Assembly (NCBI GenBank): GCA_014377495.1
Contig: JACMPN010000366.1
Span: forward strand, 1-8,776
Length of the DNA: 8,776 bases
Reading direction: 5' to 3'
Origin: Candidatus Sericytochromatia bacterium
Lineage (GTDB): Bacteria > Cyanobacteriota > Sericytochromatia > JACMPN01
Both the position numbers and the translations under genes were made by a program. Under the pieces are notes generated by a model. That model was not told the DNA's origin. It searched no databases and was given only the letters and a program-made list of their open reading frames with translations. Positions 1 to 7,448 of this stretch are shown here, piece by piece. The stretch's first letter is position 1. Every line of letters begins with the position of its first letter.

Positions 1-145
1 CAGGATTTACCGGCGGGGCGAGCGGGCCGGCCTGCGCCTGCCCCGGCCGGGTTATCGGCATCCCAGGATTTGCCGGCGGGGCGGCCGGGCCGGGGCGGGC
101 CCGGAACCCCTTCTTTGTCCACATCCCAGGTTTTGCCGGTGGGCC
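1..145 (-). repeat. 63-bp tandem repeats in the helicase tail
   Basis: The segment beginning CAGGATTTRCCGGCGGGGC at base 1 recurs at 64 and, diverged, at 127, giving an exact 63-bp period that continues off the left edge. In the minus-strand reading frame each unit is 21 residues with a GK(S/T)WD core followed by Gly/Pro/Arg-rich filler. At least three copies are visible, the leftmost truncated. Because 63 is a multiple of three, copy number can change without a frameshift. Confidence 0.85.
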
Positions 146-1625
146 GGGGTCCTGATGGTTTGCCGGGACCCTTGGCAGGCCGGCCAGGACGAGCGGACGA
201 GGTGCTCCTGCCCTTTTCCGCCGCAGGCCTTCCCCGACTGGCATTACCGGCGGGAGGTCCCTCGACTGGGGCGATGCCGTCACGTATCGCCTGGGTGGGA
301 GCGAAACGGGAGCGGCCTTCAGCTGATGGCTCGACTTTGCCGGGCGGGACGAACTTGCCTTTGCCACCCCGGCCGCGGGATGGACCTTCCGTCGCCAGGA
401 GCATGGCCTTGCGCTCTTTATCCGCAGCCCGCTTGACGGTCAGGCCACGGCGCTCATCCCGGCCTTGTTTGTGCTTTTCGGAATGGAGGGCACGGACTTC
501 GCCAGCCTTGGCACCCTTGATGGTCAGGGCGGAGAAGGCGAACGTGGTCTTCAGGCGCTCCAGACGGTCCAGTTCCTGCGGGATGACCAGGCTGATGGCC
601 ACACCCTTCCTGCCCGCCCGCCCGGTGCGTCCCGTGCGGTGAACGTAGGCGCCCAGGCCACGAGGCAGAGAGTGGTTGACGACGTGGGTGACGCCCGGCA
701 GGTCAAGGCCGCGGGCGGCGATGTCCGTGGCGACCAGGATCGGCAGGTCGCCGGCCCGAAATCGGTCGATCAGTTGGCGGCGACGCACCGGAGACAGCTC
801 ACCGTGAAACGCCTCGACGTCCAATCCCGCCTCGTGGAGGAAAGGGGTCAGTTCGTCGGCTTCCTTGCGGGAACCCGTGAAGATCAACGCCTGATACGGG
901 CGCTCCAGTTTGAGCCAGGTGATCAGGTCGGCGGTCCGTTCGTCAATGCTGGTGTAGACGATCTGATGACTGACTTCGGCCGGCAGATCCTTGCCGGCGA
1001 CCTCGCCGACCCGTTCGGGCCTGCGGGCGTACTGCTTGGCGAGCATTTCCACTTCGACGGGGATCGTGGCGGAACAGAGGATGGTCTGACGTTTTTCGGG
1101 TAACAGGGCGGCGATGGCGGCCAATTCGTCTGCAAAGCCACGCTGGATCAGCTCGTCGGCCTCATCCAGGACGAAGGTGCGGACGCGGTCAATGCCAATG
1201 GCGCCACTGCGCAGGAGGTCCAGGAGACGGCCCGGTGTGGCGACGACGATCTGGCACCCGCGAGCGAGCTGACTGCGTTGCCGCTCGGCCCGGCCACCGC
1301 CATCGACCAGTTGCACCTGCCGATGGAGCGTGGCCCCGGCCCAGGTGAGTTCGGCCGCCACCTGACGGGCGAGCTCGCGGGTCGGGGTAATGATCAGGGC
1401 TTCAGGGCGTTCGGTCTGCTGTGGGTCCTGTTGCAGGATGGGCAGACCGTAGGCCAGGGTCTTGCCGGAGCCGGTCTTGGCCTGGATGAGCAGGTCCTTG
1501 CCAGCCAACAGATGCGGAATCGCCAGCCGCTGGATCGCCATCGTGAGACGATAGCCGTGTCCCTGGCAGGCGGCCACGAGCTCTTCACGAAGCCCCAAGC
1601 TGCCAAAATCGATCTCTGTCGTCAT
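1..1625 (-). CDS. DEAD-box ATP-dependent RNA helicase (C-terminus cut by window edge)
   Basis: Reads as an RNA-dependent ATPase that unwinds or remodels short RNA duplexes in the cytoplasm, for example in ribosome assembly or mRNA decay. It is open for 541 codons from ATG 1625-1623 with no stop before the window edge. All core motifs are present in order: Q-motif region (Gln32, weak upstream consensus), Walker A AKTGSGKT (49-56), PTRELA (81-86), TPGR (130-133), DEAD (154-157), SAT (185-187), ATDIAARGLD (299-308) and HRTGRTGR (329-336). The two RecA-like domains end near residue 370. The remaining 170 or more residues are basic, Gly/Pro-rich and probably disordered, ending in 21-residue repeats. 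A GGGAGG ribosome site (1631-1636), 5 bases upstream, supports the start. It is transcribed away from the lipoprotein gene. The family (RhlE/CsdA/DeaD-like) is certain; the subfamily is not. Confidence 0.96.
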   Translation of the reverse strand, partial: MTTEIDFGSLGLREELVAACQGHGYRLTMAIQRLAIPHLLAGKDLLIQAKTGSGKTLAYGLPILQQDPQQTERPEALIITPTRELARQVAAELTWAGATLHRQVQLVDGGGRAERQRSQLARGCQIVVATPGRLLDLLRSGAIGIDRVRTFVLDEADELIQRGFADELAAIAALLPEKRQTILCSATIPVEVEMLAKQYARRPERVGEVAGKDLPAEVSHQIVYTSIDERTADLITWLKLERPYQALIFTGSRKEADELTPFLHEAGLDVEAFHGELSPVRRRQLIDRFRAGDLPILVATDIAARGLDLPGVTHVVNHSLPRGLGAYVHRTGRTGRAGRKGVAISLVIPQELDRLERLKTTFAFSALTIKGAKAGEVRALHSEKHKQGRDERRGLTVKRAADKERKAMLLATEGPSRGRGGKGKFVPPGKVEPSAEGRSRFAPTQAIRDGIAPVEGPPAGNASRGRPAAEKGRSTSSARPGRPAKGPGKPSGPRPTGKTWDVDKEGVPGPPRPGRPAGKSWDADNPAGAGAGRPARPAGKS

Positions 1626-2048
1626 CCGTGCCTCCCGTGCGTGCGTGCCGGTCGCAAGGCCGGTGGACGCACCATAACACGGTGTCGGTTGCCCCACCAC
1701 GCCGTATTGGGCTGATTGCGGCCCGTCGGGAGCCGGTGCCCGGTGCCATCTCCCTGTCCCTTGGTCGGACAGTGGCGTGGCCACGGTCGCCACAGCGGCT
1801 GATGCCGGCATGCACATGGGCGACGCCGCTTGCGTCCGGCGTATGCAAGATCACGCTCTCAGCGTCACCTGGCTTACTGCACAATGCCACCAGTTGGCGT
1901 TATGGTTGTTCTACGAACCGAGCCGAAGCCAACCGGGCCCGGATAAGCAGGTCCACCCACTTCTTTCAACACGACGGCTACAAGCCCAGGCAGGACTTGA
2001 CGGTCGCATGGCAATTATTGTCCAAAATGCAATGAAGGAGTTCCGTTC
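1626..2048. other. Divergent intergenic region (helicase / lipoprotein)
   Basis: This 423-base spacer holds the start regions of two diverging genes. I see no convincing small gene. Short symmetric elements are present: a GTGGCG/CGCCAC hairpin (1772-1793), a 10-bp palindrome ATGCCGGCAT (1802-1811) and a GACGC/GCGTC hairpin (1822-1836). The right half, from about 1870, is less GC-rich than the left, as expected of a promoter region. A TTGACG occurs at 1997-2002, but no good -10 box lies at proper distance, so no promoter is called for either gene. Confidence 0.5.
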
Positions 2049-3437
2049 ATGGCTTTCAAGCCGCTTTCCACCTGGATGCTCAGTGCCACCCTCTCCCTGT
2101 CGATGACCGCCTGCACCGCTGAACAGATCTCTCTGATCAAGCAGGGATTGGCTGCCGCCAACATCAACGTCGACGCCCTGCTCGCCAACGGTACCGTCCA
2201 GAAGCTCCTTTCTGGAGATCTCTCGGATGTGCAGGTTAACGGTCAAAGCGTCGATGCCGGCACGCTGCAGGTCGGCGCCGACGGTAGTTTCAAGATCCCC
2301 GGCCTGAAGGCCGGCGACAATTTGGTCCAGTTCAAGCGCAAGGGCAGCACGGAGTTCATCCGCATCCCCGTCATCGTCAACCCCGATGGGACCGTGACCC
2401 CCGTCCGGGCCCAAGCCCAGTTTGACGAGAGCGGCAACCCGATCGACGTCACCGGCGGTCAGGTGGATGCGAACGGCCAGCAGTTGGAGAACGGCAACGC
2501 CTTCAAGCAGAACGGCAAGGAGTTGTTCTTCCGGGATCCCAAGGGCGGCAACGTCCAGCGCTTCGACTTCAGTCAGGGCAACCAGCAGTTTGCCCAAGGC
2601 AGGGGTCAAAACTTCAGCGATGCCGGTGGTGAGGCGTTCCGGCCGCATGCCCAGACTCCCCGTGTCCTGCTGAAGACGAGCAAAGCCCTGTCGGGTAAGC
2701 TCCTCCGCTTCAAGCTTGGCGAGAACTTCCCGCCGCCGTTCGCCGGGCGTTTCCAGGATGGCCAGACGGTCATTGATCTGGCCGCCTTCGCCGCTTCCCT
2801 GCGTGGCGGCCAAGTGCCCCGGCCGCCCGTCACCCTCTGGGCCAAGACCGAGACGGGTTTCACGAAGTACACCCTGGAATTGCAGGCTGACGTTCTGGGT
2901 CCCAAGGGACAACAGGGCGGCCAGCAGAACGGCATGCAACAACGGCCCCAGCAGCCCCAGCAGTCCCAGCAGGGTGGACAGCCCGGTGCATTCCAGCCGC
3001 AACCGCAGCAGGCGACTCCGACCTTCGGCTTTGGCTCCGGCTTCGGCGTGAAGCAGACTCCGCCCCAGACCCCGCCGCCGGTCGCTCAACAGCCGCAGCA
3101 GCAGAAGGCCATGTATCAGAACGATCCGTTTGTCGGGCTGCCCAAGCTGCAGACGATCGACGCCACGATCACCAAAGAAGAAACGGTGACCGAGCAGGAC
3201 GTCCAGGCTGCTGCACCGCAACAGGGCCAGAATGGTGGCGCACAGCCGGGTTCCAACGGTCAGCAGAGGCCGCCGATGTTCCCGCCGAACGGCCAGCCCC
3301 CGCCGCGGGGCCCCCCGCCGAGTGGCCAGCCGCGGCCTCAGCCGACACCGGTCGCCACCCCGACTCCGGTCGCATCCCCGACTCCAGTCGCCACACCGAC
3401 TCCAGTCGCCACCCTGGCACCTGCCTCCGGGTACTAA
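2049..3437 (+). CDS. Unrecognised lipoprotein with Gln/Pro-rich repeat tail
   Basis: A 462-aa protein I do not recognise as a named family. The N-terminus has Lys4, a hydrophobic segment and MTA-Cys22, which fits a lipoprotein signal peptide although Met at -3 is unusual; Thr at +2 would not retain it in the inner membrane under the E. coli rule. Residues 23 to about 200 look folded and include a stretch near 63-125 rich in Val/Gly/Asp turns, reminiscent of carboxypeptidase-regulatory-like beta domains (inference only). A second ordered segment spans about 205-285. Residues 286-345 are Gln/Gly/Pro-rich, and 396-462 are Pro-rich, ending in four PTPVA(T/S) units. Cysteine occurs only in the leader. 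An AAGGAG site (2035-2040), 8 bases upstream, fixes the start. Tandem hairpins follow the stop, so it is probably transcribed alone. A structural or adhesive envelope role is possible but unproven. Confidence 0.85.
   Translation: MAFKPLSTWMLSATLSLSMTACTAEQISLIKQGLAAANINVDALLANGTVQKLLSGDLSDVQVNGQSVDAGTLQVGADGSFKIPGLKAGDNLVQFKRKGSTEFIRIPVIVNPDGTVTPVRAQAQFDESGNPIDVTGGQVDANGQQLENGNAFKQNGKELFFRDPKGGNVQRFDFSQGNQQFAQGRGQNFSDAGGEAFRPHAQTPRVLLKTSKALSGKLLRFKLGENFPPPFAGRFQDGQTVIDLAAFAASLRGGQVPRPPVTLWAKTETGFTKYTLELQADVLGPKGQQGGQQNGMQQRPQQPQQSQQGGQPGAFQPQPQQATPTFGFGSGFGVKQTPPQTPPPVAQQPQQQKAMYQNDPFVGLPKLQTIDATITKEETVTEQDVQAAAPQQGQNGGAQPGSNGQQRPPMFPPNGQPPPRGPPPSGQPRPQPTPVATPTPVASPTPVATPTPVATLAPASGY
3342..3413 (+). 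repeat. Four 18-bp in-frame repeats (PTPVA[T/S])
   Basis: Four consecutive 18-base units start at 3342, 3360, 3378 and 3396, each of the form CCGACNCCNGTCGCMNCM. They are in frame and encode the hexapeptide PTPVAT or PTPVAS (residues 432-455). Units differ at only a few positions, suggesting duplication by slippage. Pro/Thr repeats of this kind commonly act as extended spacers in envelope proteins. Confidence 0.9.
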
Positions 3438-3462
3438 AACGGGGCGACATTCCTCGGGTAAT

Positions 3463-3504
3463 GCGACGGGCTCGCCCTGGCATCTGCCCGGGCGAGACCG
3501 TCGC
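3463..3504 (+). terminator. Strong hairpin after the lipoprotein gene, probable terminator
   Basis: GCGACGG (3463-3469) pairs with CCGTCGC (3498-3504), and CTCGCCC (3471-3477) with GGGCGAG (3490-3496), across a single G/A mismatch. After one further mismatch GGC/GCC extends the stem to an ATCT loop. This gives 17 pairs in a 42-base element starting 26 bases after the stop. Only CGTTT follows, so the U-tract is poor. A second hairpin, GGCCCG/CGGGCC (3510-3529), lies directly after. The pair may terminate transcription or protect the mRNA 3' end. Confidence 0.55.
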
Positions 3505-3616
3505 CGTTTGGCCCGTATCACACCGGGCCGCTGGTCCTGTGGCACCCTAATGAGACGGTTGTCCCGCTACGGTTGGCCGTGAGAAGTTTGATTCCCCCCG
3601 ACGCAGGAGACCGCCC

Positions 3617-4933
3617 ATGGCATTGCGACGTGAGCTGGGCCCCTTTTCGGCCTTGCTGATCACCGTGGGGGCGATGATCGGCAGCGGTATCTTTGCCACC
3701 CCGCATGACGTGGCCCTGACCGTGCACACGCCGGGGCTCATCCTCGGTCTTTGGGCCATTGGGGGATTCCTCGCCCTACTGGGGGCCATGTCCTTCGTCG
3801 AACTGGGCGCCGCCATCCCCGAGACCGGCGGCCTGTATGTCTACCTCTGCCGGGCCTACGGGCCCATGTCGGGGTTCGTGTTTGCCTGGGCGATGCTCGT
3901 CGTCATGGTCCCCTCCAGCCTCGGTTACTTTGCCCAGGTGACCGCCCGGCATACAACGGCCCTATTCGGTTTGTCAGGCGGTTGGGACCCCCCCTTGGCC
4001 ATTGCCGTGATCACAGGGCTGGTGGTGGTGAATCTGGGGGGCGTGCGCAGTGGTGCGGCCGTGCAGAACGTGACGACCCTGATCAAATACGGGGGCGTAC
4101 TCGGCATCGCCCTGATCGGCTGGTTCCTGGCCCCTGTTGCGGCGCCAGTCGCCTCGGCCTTATCCGAGACCAGTGGCCTGGCGCTATTGGCCGCGTTAGT
4201 CCCCGTGCTCTGGGCCTATGACGGCTGGATCGATATCACCTCGATCGCCGGCGAAGTCAAAGACCCTGCCCGGGCGATCCCCCGCTCACTGGCCATCGGC
4301 ACGCTGCTCGTTACAGGGCTCTATATCCTGGCCAACCTCACCTACCTGAAAGTCCTGGGGACAGCCGGTCTGGCGGCGTCGGAGACGCCAGCCGCCACGG
4401 CTGCCGCAAGTCTGCTCGGTCCGGCCGGTCATGCGCTCGTGTCCATGCTGATCGGCATCTCCACCCTGGGAGGGTGTGCCGTCGCTTTGTTGACGGGCTC
4501 GCGCGTCGTCTATGCCGTGGCCGCCGATGGGCTGTTCCTTAAGGCGTTTGCCCGCACGTCGCCACAAGGTGTGCCCGATGTGGCGATCATGGCCTGCGGG
4601 GCCCTGGCCGTCCTCTATATCGTCTCGCCCGTGGGACGGCTGGGGGAACTGTTCGTCATCGGCGCGTGGCCGTTCTATGCCTGTGGCGCCGTGGCCACCA
4701 TCGTCCTGCGTCGCCGGGAGCCGGCCTTGCCCCGTCCGGTACGCACGTGGGCCTATCCCCTGCCCATTGTCGTGTTTGCCTTGGCCTCCGTCGCCATTGT
4801 CATCGGCTACGGAATGACGAACCCCTGGCAGACCCTGCTCTCCTTTGGTTTGATCGGTCTCGGTGTGCCCGTCTATGGCCTGTTTCGCGCCTGCAAAGCG
4901 GCGGTGATTGCCGATCCGACAGCATCGGATTGA
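3617..4933 (+). CDS. APC-superfamily amino acid permease (LAT-type)
   Basis: A 438-aa inner-membrane transporter, hydrophobic throughout and consistent with about 12 helices, the usual size for this family. Diagnostic sites are GSGIF in the broken first helix (22-26), which binds the substrate alpha-amino and carboxyl groups in LeuT-fold APC transporters; ELGAAIPETGGLYVYL (62-77); YDGW (201-204); and the loop GEVKDPARAIPR (212-223), the LAT-family signature. These place it with SteT/BasC-like neutral amino acid exchangers or permeases. The substrate cannot be read from sequence. The start is fixed by AGGAGA (3605-3610), 6 bases upstream. It lies 179 bases after the lipoprotein gene beyond two hairpins, so it is probably expressed separately, although I found no clear promoter. 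It converges on the uracil-DNA glycosylase gene. Confidence 0.93.
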   Translation: MALRRELGPFSALLITVGAMIGSGIFATPHDVALTVHTPGLILGLWAIGGFLALLGAMSFVELGAAIPETGGLYVYLCRAYGPMSGFVFAWAMLVVMVPSSLGYFAQVTARHTTALFGLSGGWDPPLAIAVITGLVVVNLGGVRSGAAVQNVTTLIKYGGVLGIALIGWFLAPVAAPVASALSETSGLALLAALVPVLWAYDGWIDITSIAGEVKDPARAIPRSLAIGTLLVTGLYILANLTYLKVLGTAGLAASETPAATAAASLLGPAGHALVSMLIGISTLGGCAVALLTGSRVVYAVAADGLFLKAFARTSPQGVPDVAIMACGALAVLYIVSPVGRLGELFVIGAWPFYACGAVATIVLRRREPALPRPVRTWAYPLPIVVFALASVAIVIGYGMTNPWQTLLSFGLIGLGVPVYGLFRACKAAVIADPTASD

Positions 4934-4962
4934 CTGATCGCGGTCCGTTCATCAAGCCCCCT

Positions 4963-4994
4963 CCTTCAGGTTCCCCCTGGGCGGGGAACCAAGG
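4963..4994. terminator. GC hairpin between convergent genes
   Basis: GGTTCCCC (4969-4976) pairs perfectly with GGGGAACC (4983-4990) around a CTGGGC loop. CCTT (4963-4966) and AAGG (4991-4994) extend the stem past a two-base bulge. It sits between the permease stop (4933) and the glycosylase stop (5031). On the plus strand TGTTGATT follows; neither strand has a true U-tract. A bidirectional or factor-assisted terminator is the likely role. Confidence 0.5.
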
Positions 4995-5030
4995 TGTTGA
5001 TTGGGTCTCCATGTGAAGCCACGAGTCGGT

Positions 5031-5765
5031 CTAAAGTGGGGCGAGCACGTCGCACAGGCCCAAGGCCCGTAATTCCGTTGTCACCTTGCCGGACCAGTCC
5101 CTGTTCGCCGCCGGACTGGCCGGACTCGGGTGGAGGATGCGGCCGATGTGGATCGGCAGGCCTGCCAGGGCCAGGCGGGCCCGCGCTTCGGCAAAGCCGC
5201 CGACACCGATCACCCACTGGGCCTGCAGCGACGTGACCAACTGGCGCAGGTGGTCGTCGCAGGCCGCATACAGGGGGGCCCGCTCCGCAGCCGGCAGCTT
5301 GTCCGGTGTGAGATTGCGGCCGCCGGCTTCAACGAAGGCCAATGGGCAGTAGTTGGCCACATAGCTGGTCGCAAAGAAACGCTCCGGGCTGCCAAAGGCG
5401 GCCGCTGCCGTACCCCAAAGGCGTCTGCCGCTGACTTCGCTGCGCATACACTGGAAGCCCTCGATGGGGCGTTTGGGGTGCGACTGCGCCGGCTGGTCGA
5501 TGGCCACATCGATCCCCATCCAGTCACGCACCAGGTTGACTTCACCAAAAGGCACGCCCGTCTGGACCATGCCGAACGGTCCCGGATTCATCCCCAGAAA
5601 GACGACGGGACGAGGGTTTTGACCATACCGCTCGATATAGGCGGCGTGGCCGGCCCATGCATAGACCAATGGGTTGTACACCATGGCGACAGGATCGTTG
5701 AAACGAAGCGTATCAACTGTTTTTGCCAATTGCTGGGCTGCAGCGAGGAGTTCGGTGGCAGACAT
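5031..5765 (-). CDS. SMUG1-type uracil-DNA glycosylase
   Basis: Predicted to cut uracil (and probably oxidised pyrimidines such as 5-hydroxymethyluracil) from DNA, opening base excision repair. It is 244 aa from the chosen start. Motif 1 is GMNPGPFGM (58-66), whose Asn60 matches the SMUG1 family catalytic/binding Asn, followed by QTGVPFGEV. Motif 2, HPSPASP (212-218) with His212, supplies the uracil-binding His and the DNA-intercalating loop, and a Trp follows as in SMUG1 proteins. The sequence is unlike Ung (GQDPYH) or the iron-sulfur UDG families, and the Cys pattern of those is absent. An upstream in-frame ATG at 5861 would add 32 residues, but AAAAAGGA (5775-5782) lies 9 bases before ATG 5765-5763, and the added residues look unstructured. 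Bacterial SMUG1 is less common than the animal form but known. Confidence 0.92.
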   Translation of the reverse strand: MSATELLAAAQQLAKTVDTLRFNDPVAMVYNPLVYAWAGHAAYIERYGQNPRPVVFLGMNPGPFGMVQTGVPFGEVNLVRDWMGIDVAIDQPAQSHPKRPIEGFQCMRSEVSGRRLWGTAAAAFGSPERFFATSYVANYCPLAFVEAGGRNLTPDKLPAAERAPLYAACDDHLRQLVTSLQAQWVIGVGGFAEARARLALAGLPIHIGRILHPSPASPAANRDWSGKVTTELRALGLCDVLAPL

Positions 5766-5774
5766 GGCTGGTCG

Positions 5775-5782
5775 TCCTTTTT
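5775..5782 (-). promoter_or_regulatory. Ribosome binding site deciding the glycosylase start
   Basis: AAAAAGGA on the minus strand, 9 bases upstream of ATG 5765-5763. No comparable site precedes the alternative ATG at 5861, so the shorter 244-aa product is preferred. Confidence 0.7.
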
Positions 5783-6104
5783 CAGGCGTGTAGGCGCAAT
5801 GTGTGGTGTTTGTTGGGCTGGCGGGCATTTGTGCCGCCGTTTGTGGGGATTGTCGGTGCACCGCTTCCTACTCTGGGCTGGAATGATATGTTTGGCTCCA
5901 TGACTGGATTTGCTCCGATTCTAACGGCGTTTTGACTTGGATGTGGTCATAATCACCGCCACTGCGGTTCCATCCATGTGAAACTGCGCCTGTCGACACC
6001 GTGTGAGACGATGCTCCTTCCCGTTGCGCGTGGCGCACCGTCGACTTTCCCAGGCGCTCTGCCGGTTCCCTAGCCGGCGGGGCGCTTCTTCAATGGGCTG
6101 AAAT
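5783..6104. other. Intergenic region upstream of the glycosylase gene
   Basis: About 320 bases that hold the leader of the minus-strand glycosylase gene. No gene is supported in either direction. A minus-strand TAGAAT (5918-5923) is a fair -10 match, but no good -35 lies upstream of it. Small hairpins are GGC/GGCA with TGCC/GCC (5820-5838) and TGCGC/GCGCA (6025-6037). I see nothing else of note. Confidence 0.45.
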
Positions 6105-6135
6105 GCAAAAAGCGGGCCCCAGGCCCGCTTTTTGC
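6105..6135 (-). terminator. Intrinsic terminator of the citrate synthase gene
   Basis: GCAAAAAGCGGGCC (6105-6118) pairs perfectly over 14 bp with GGCCCGCTTTTTGC (6122-6135) around a three-base loop. Read on the minus strand it starts 8 bases beyond the citrate synthase TAA and ends in a run of five T, the classic intrinsic form. The A- and T-tracts on opposite sides mean it could also stop plus-strand transcription. Confidence 0.93.
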
Positions 6136-6143
6136 GCATTGAC

Positions 6144-7280
6144 TTACCGGAGCGCCGGGGTCGGCGTCCGCTCCGCAATGGGCACGTAATGCACGTTCGT
6201 CGGCCCGATGTATTCGGCCCGGGGCCGGATCAGGCGGTTATTGTTGAACTGCTCGATGATGTGCGCCGACCAGCCCGCCACCCGGCTGACCGCAAAGATC
6301 GGCGTGTACAGGTCGGTGGGGATGCCCATCACGTAGTACGCCGAGGCCGAATAGAAATCGACGTTGGCGTTGAGGCCCTTTTCCTGCTTGATGTACGTTT
6401 CGATGACCTGACTCATCCGGAACCACTTGGGCTGGTTGACCCGCTGGCCGAGCGACTCGGACATGCGGCGCAGGTGGGTGGCCCGGGGGTCTTCTGTTTT
6501 GTAGACACGGTGACCGAAGCCCATGATTTTCTGCTTGCTGGCCAAGGCTTCTTTGGTCCAGCCCTCGACCTTGTCTTCGTCGCCGATCTTGAGCAGCATC
6601 TCCATGACGGCCGTGTTGGCACCGCCATGCAGGGGCCCGGAGAGACTGGCGATGGCGCCCGTCACCGCCCCGTAGAAGTCCGTCAGCGTGCTGACGATCT
6701 GGCGGGCCGTGAAGGTGCTGGCGTTGAACTCGTGGTCTGCATGCAGCGTGAGGGCGACGTCGAAGGTCCGCTCAGAGACTTCGTCGGGGACGCTGCCGGT
6801 GAGCATGTAGAGGAAGTTGGCGGCGTGGGACAGGTCCGCCCGGGGAGCGACCAGCGGCAGGCCCTTGCGCATCCGCTCGATGGCGGCGACGTAGGTGGCC
6901 ATCTGGGCGGTGAGCTTGATGGCCTTGCGCAGGTTGGCTTCGGGAGAGGCGTCCCAGGCATCCGCATCGTAGAAGGCGGCCGCTGAGATCGCTGTGCGCA
7001 GGATGTCCATCGGCACCGCGCTCTTGGGAAACTGCTCCATCAACGCCAGCACCTGGGCCGGGACGTTCCGGTTGGCGGCAAGGTCGGCCTTGAGCGTGTC
7101 CAGTTGGTCCTGGGTCGGCAGTGCGCCGAACCAGAGCAGGTGGATCACCTCTTCAAAGGTGGCCCGTTCGGCCAGCTCGTGGATGTCGATCCCCTGATAG
7201 ATGAGCCGGCCTTCGTCGCCTTGGACATCGCAGATGCTGGATGTGGCGACGACGACGTCTTCAAGACCTTTGTTCAACAT
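6144..7280 (-). CDS. gltA: Citrate synthase
   Basis: Condenses oxaloacetate with acetyl-CoA to citrate, the entry step of the TCA cycle, in the cytoplasm. The product is 378 aa, typical of the shorter Gram-positive/cyanobacterial-type citrate synthases (CitZ-like) rather than the longer E. coli hexameric enzyme. The catalytic triad is present: His218 in SGPLHGGAN, His257 in the family signature GFGHRVYKTEDPR (254-266), and Asp308 in NVDFYSA. HADHEFNASTF (180-190) and Arg333 in the VSRVAGW segment are also conserved. ATG 7280-7278 is chosen because homology begins there and AAAGGA lies about 12 bases upstream; the frame stays open to 8237, but that extension lies antisense to the next gene. 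The 2-methylcitrate synthase (PrpC) paralogue is the main alternative. No prp genes are nearby, which favours GltA. Confidence 0.95.
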   Translation of the reverse strand: MLNKGLEDVVVATSSICDVQGDEGRLIYQGIDIHELAERATFEEVIHLLWFGALPTQDQLDTLKADLAANRNVPAQVLALMEQFPKSAVPMDILRTAISAAAFYDADAWDASPEANLRKAIKLTAQMATYVAAIERMRKGLPLVAPRADLSHAANFLYMLTGSVPDEVSERTFDVALTLHADHEFNASTFTARQIVSTLTDFYGAVTGAIASLSGPLHGGANTAVMEMLLKIGDEDKVEGWTKEALASKQKIMGFGHRVYKTEDPRATHLRRMSESLGQRVNQPKWFRMSQVIETYIKQEKGLNANVDFYSASAYYVMGIPTDLYTPIFAVSRVAGWSAHIIEQFNNNRLIRPRAEYIGPTNVHYVPIAERTPTPALR

Positions 7281-7320
7281 GTTGTCAGACTTTCCTTTCG
7301 CTTGGGCGGAGCTCCCAATG

Positions 7321-7363
7321 GGCCCGATGCCTCGCGAGGGGCACCGTGGGGCGGCCCGATGCC
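7321..7363. repeat. 11-bp direct repeat pair in the citrate synthase leader
   Basis: GGCCCGATGCC occurs at 7321-7331 and again at 7353-7363, 32 bases apart, which is close to three helical turns. The pair lies between the candidate minus-strand promoter and the citrate synthase start. It may be a regulator site, but no factor can be named. Confidence 0.4.
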
Positions 7364-7419
7364 AGACCCCGTAGGCATGCGGCCGCACATGGACGCCGCA
7401 TTTCAGCCTTAGCCCCCCC

Positions 7420-7448
7420 ATTCTGACTCCATCGCCGTGCAGGGACAA
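7420..7448 (-). promoter_or_regulatory. Candidate sigma-70 promoter for citrate synthase
   Basis: On the minus strand TTGTCC (7443-7448) and CAGAAT (7420-7425) are separated by exactly 17 bases, each matching the consensus at 4 of 6 positions. It would give a leader of roughly 130 bases containing the paired direct repeats. In GC-rich DNA a match of this quality can arise by chance. Confidence 0.35.

Noticed and set aside
465..1103. Plus-strand open frame of 212 codons
   Set aside because: It lies opposite the helicase core motifs and is a shadow of that gene.
1997..2028. Possible promoter TTGACG ... CAAAAT before the lipoprotein gene
   Set aside because: The spacer would be 20 bases and the -10 match is poor; no hexamer at 16-18 bases fits better.
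1626..2048. Small RNA or tRNA in the divergent spacer
   Set aside because: Only short hairpins are visible; no cloverleaf, no promoter-terminator pair, and no conserved RNA motif could be recognised.
1911..3545. Long open frame of 544 codons antisense to the lipoprotein gene
   Set aside because: It is Leu/Arg/Gly-rich low-complexity translation of GC-rich antisense DNA, has no recognisable domain, and covers a gene with a good ribosome site and lipoprotein leader.
6132..6986. Plus-strand open frame of 284 codons
   Set aside because: It is antisense to the conserved citrate synthase catalytic region and has no ribosome site or recognisable domain.
7349..7360. Shared 12-mer GGGCGGCCCGAT also at 8241-8252 in the inverted repeat
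   Set aside because: A 12-base match is expected by chance in a GC-rich window of this size, and flanking bases do not match.
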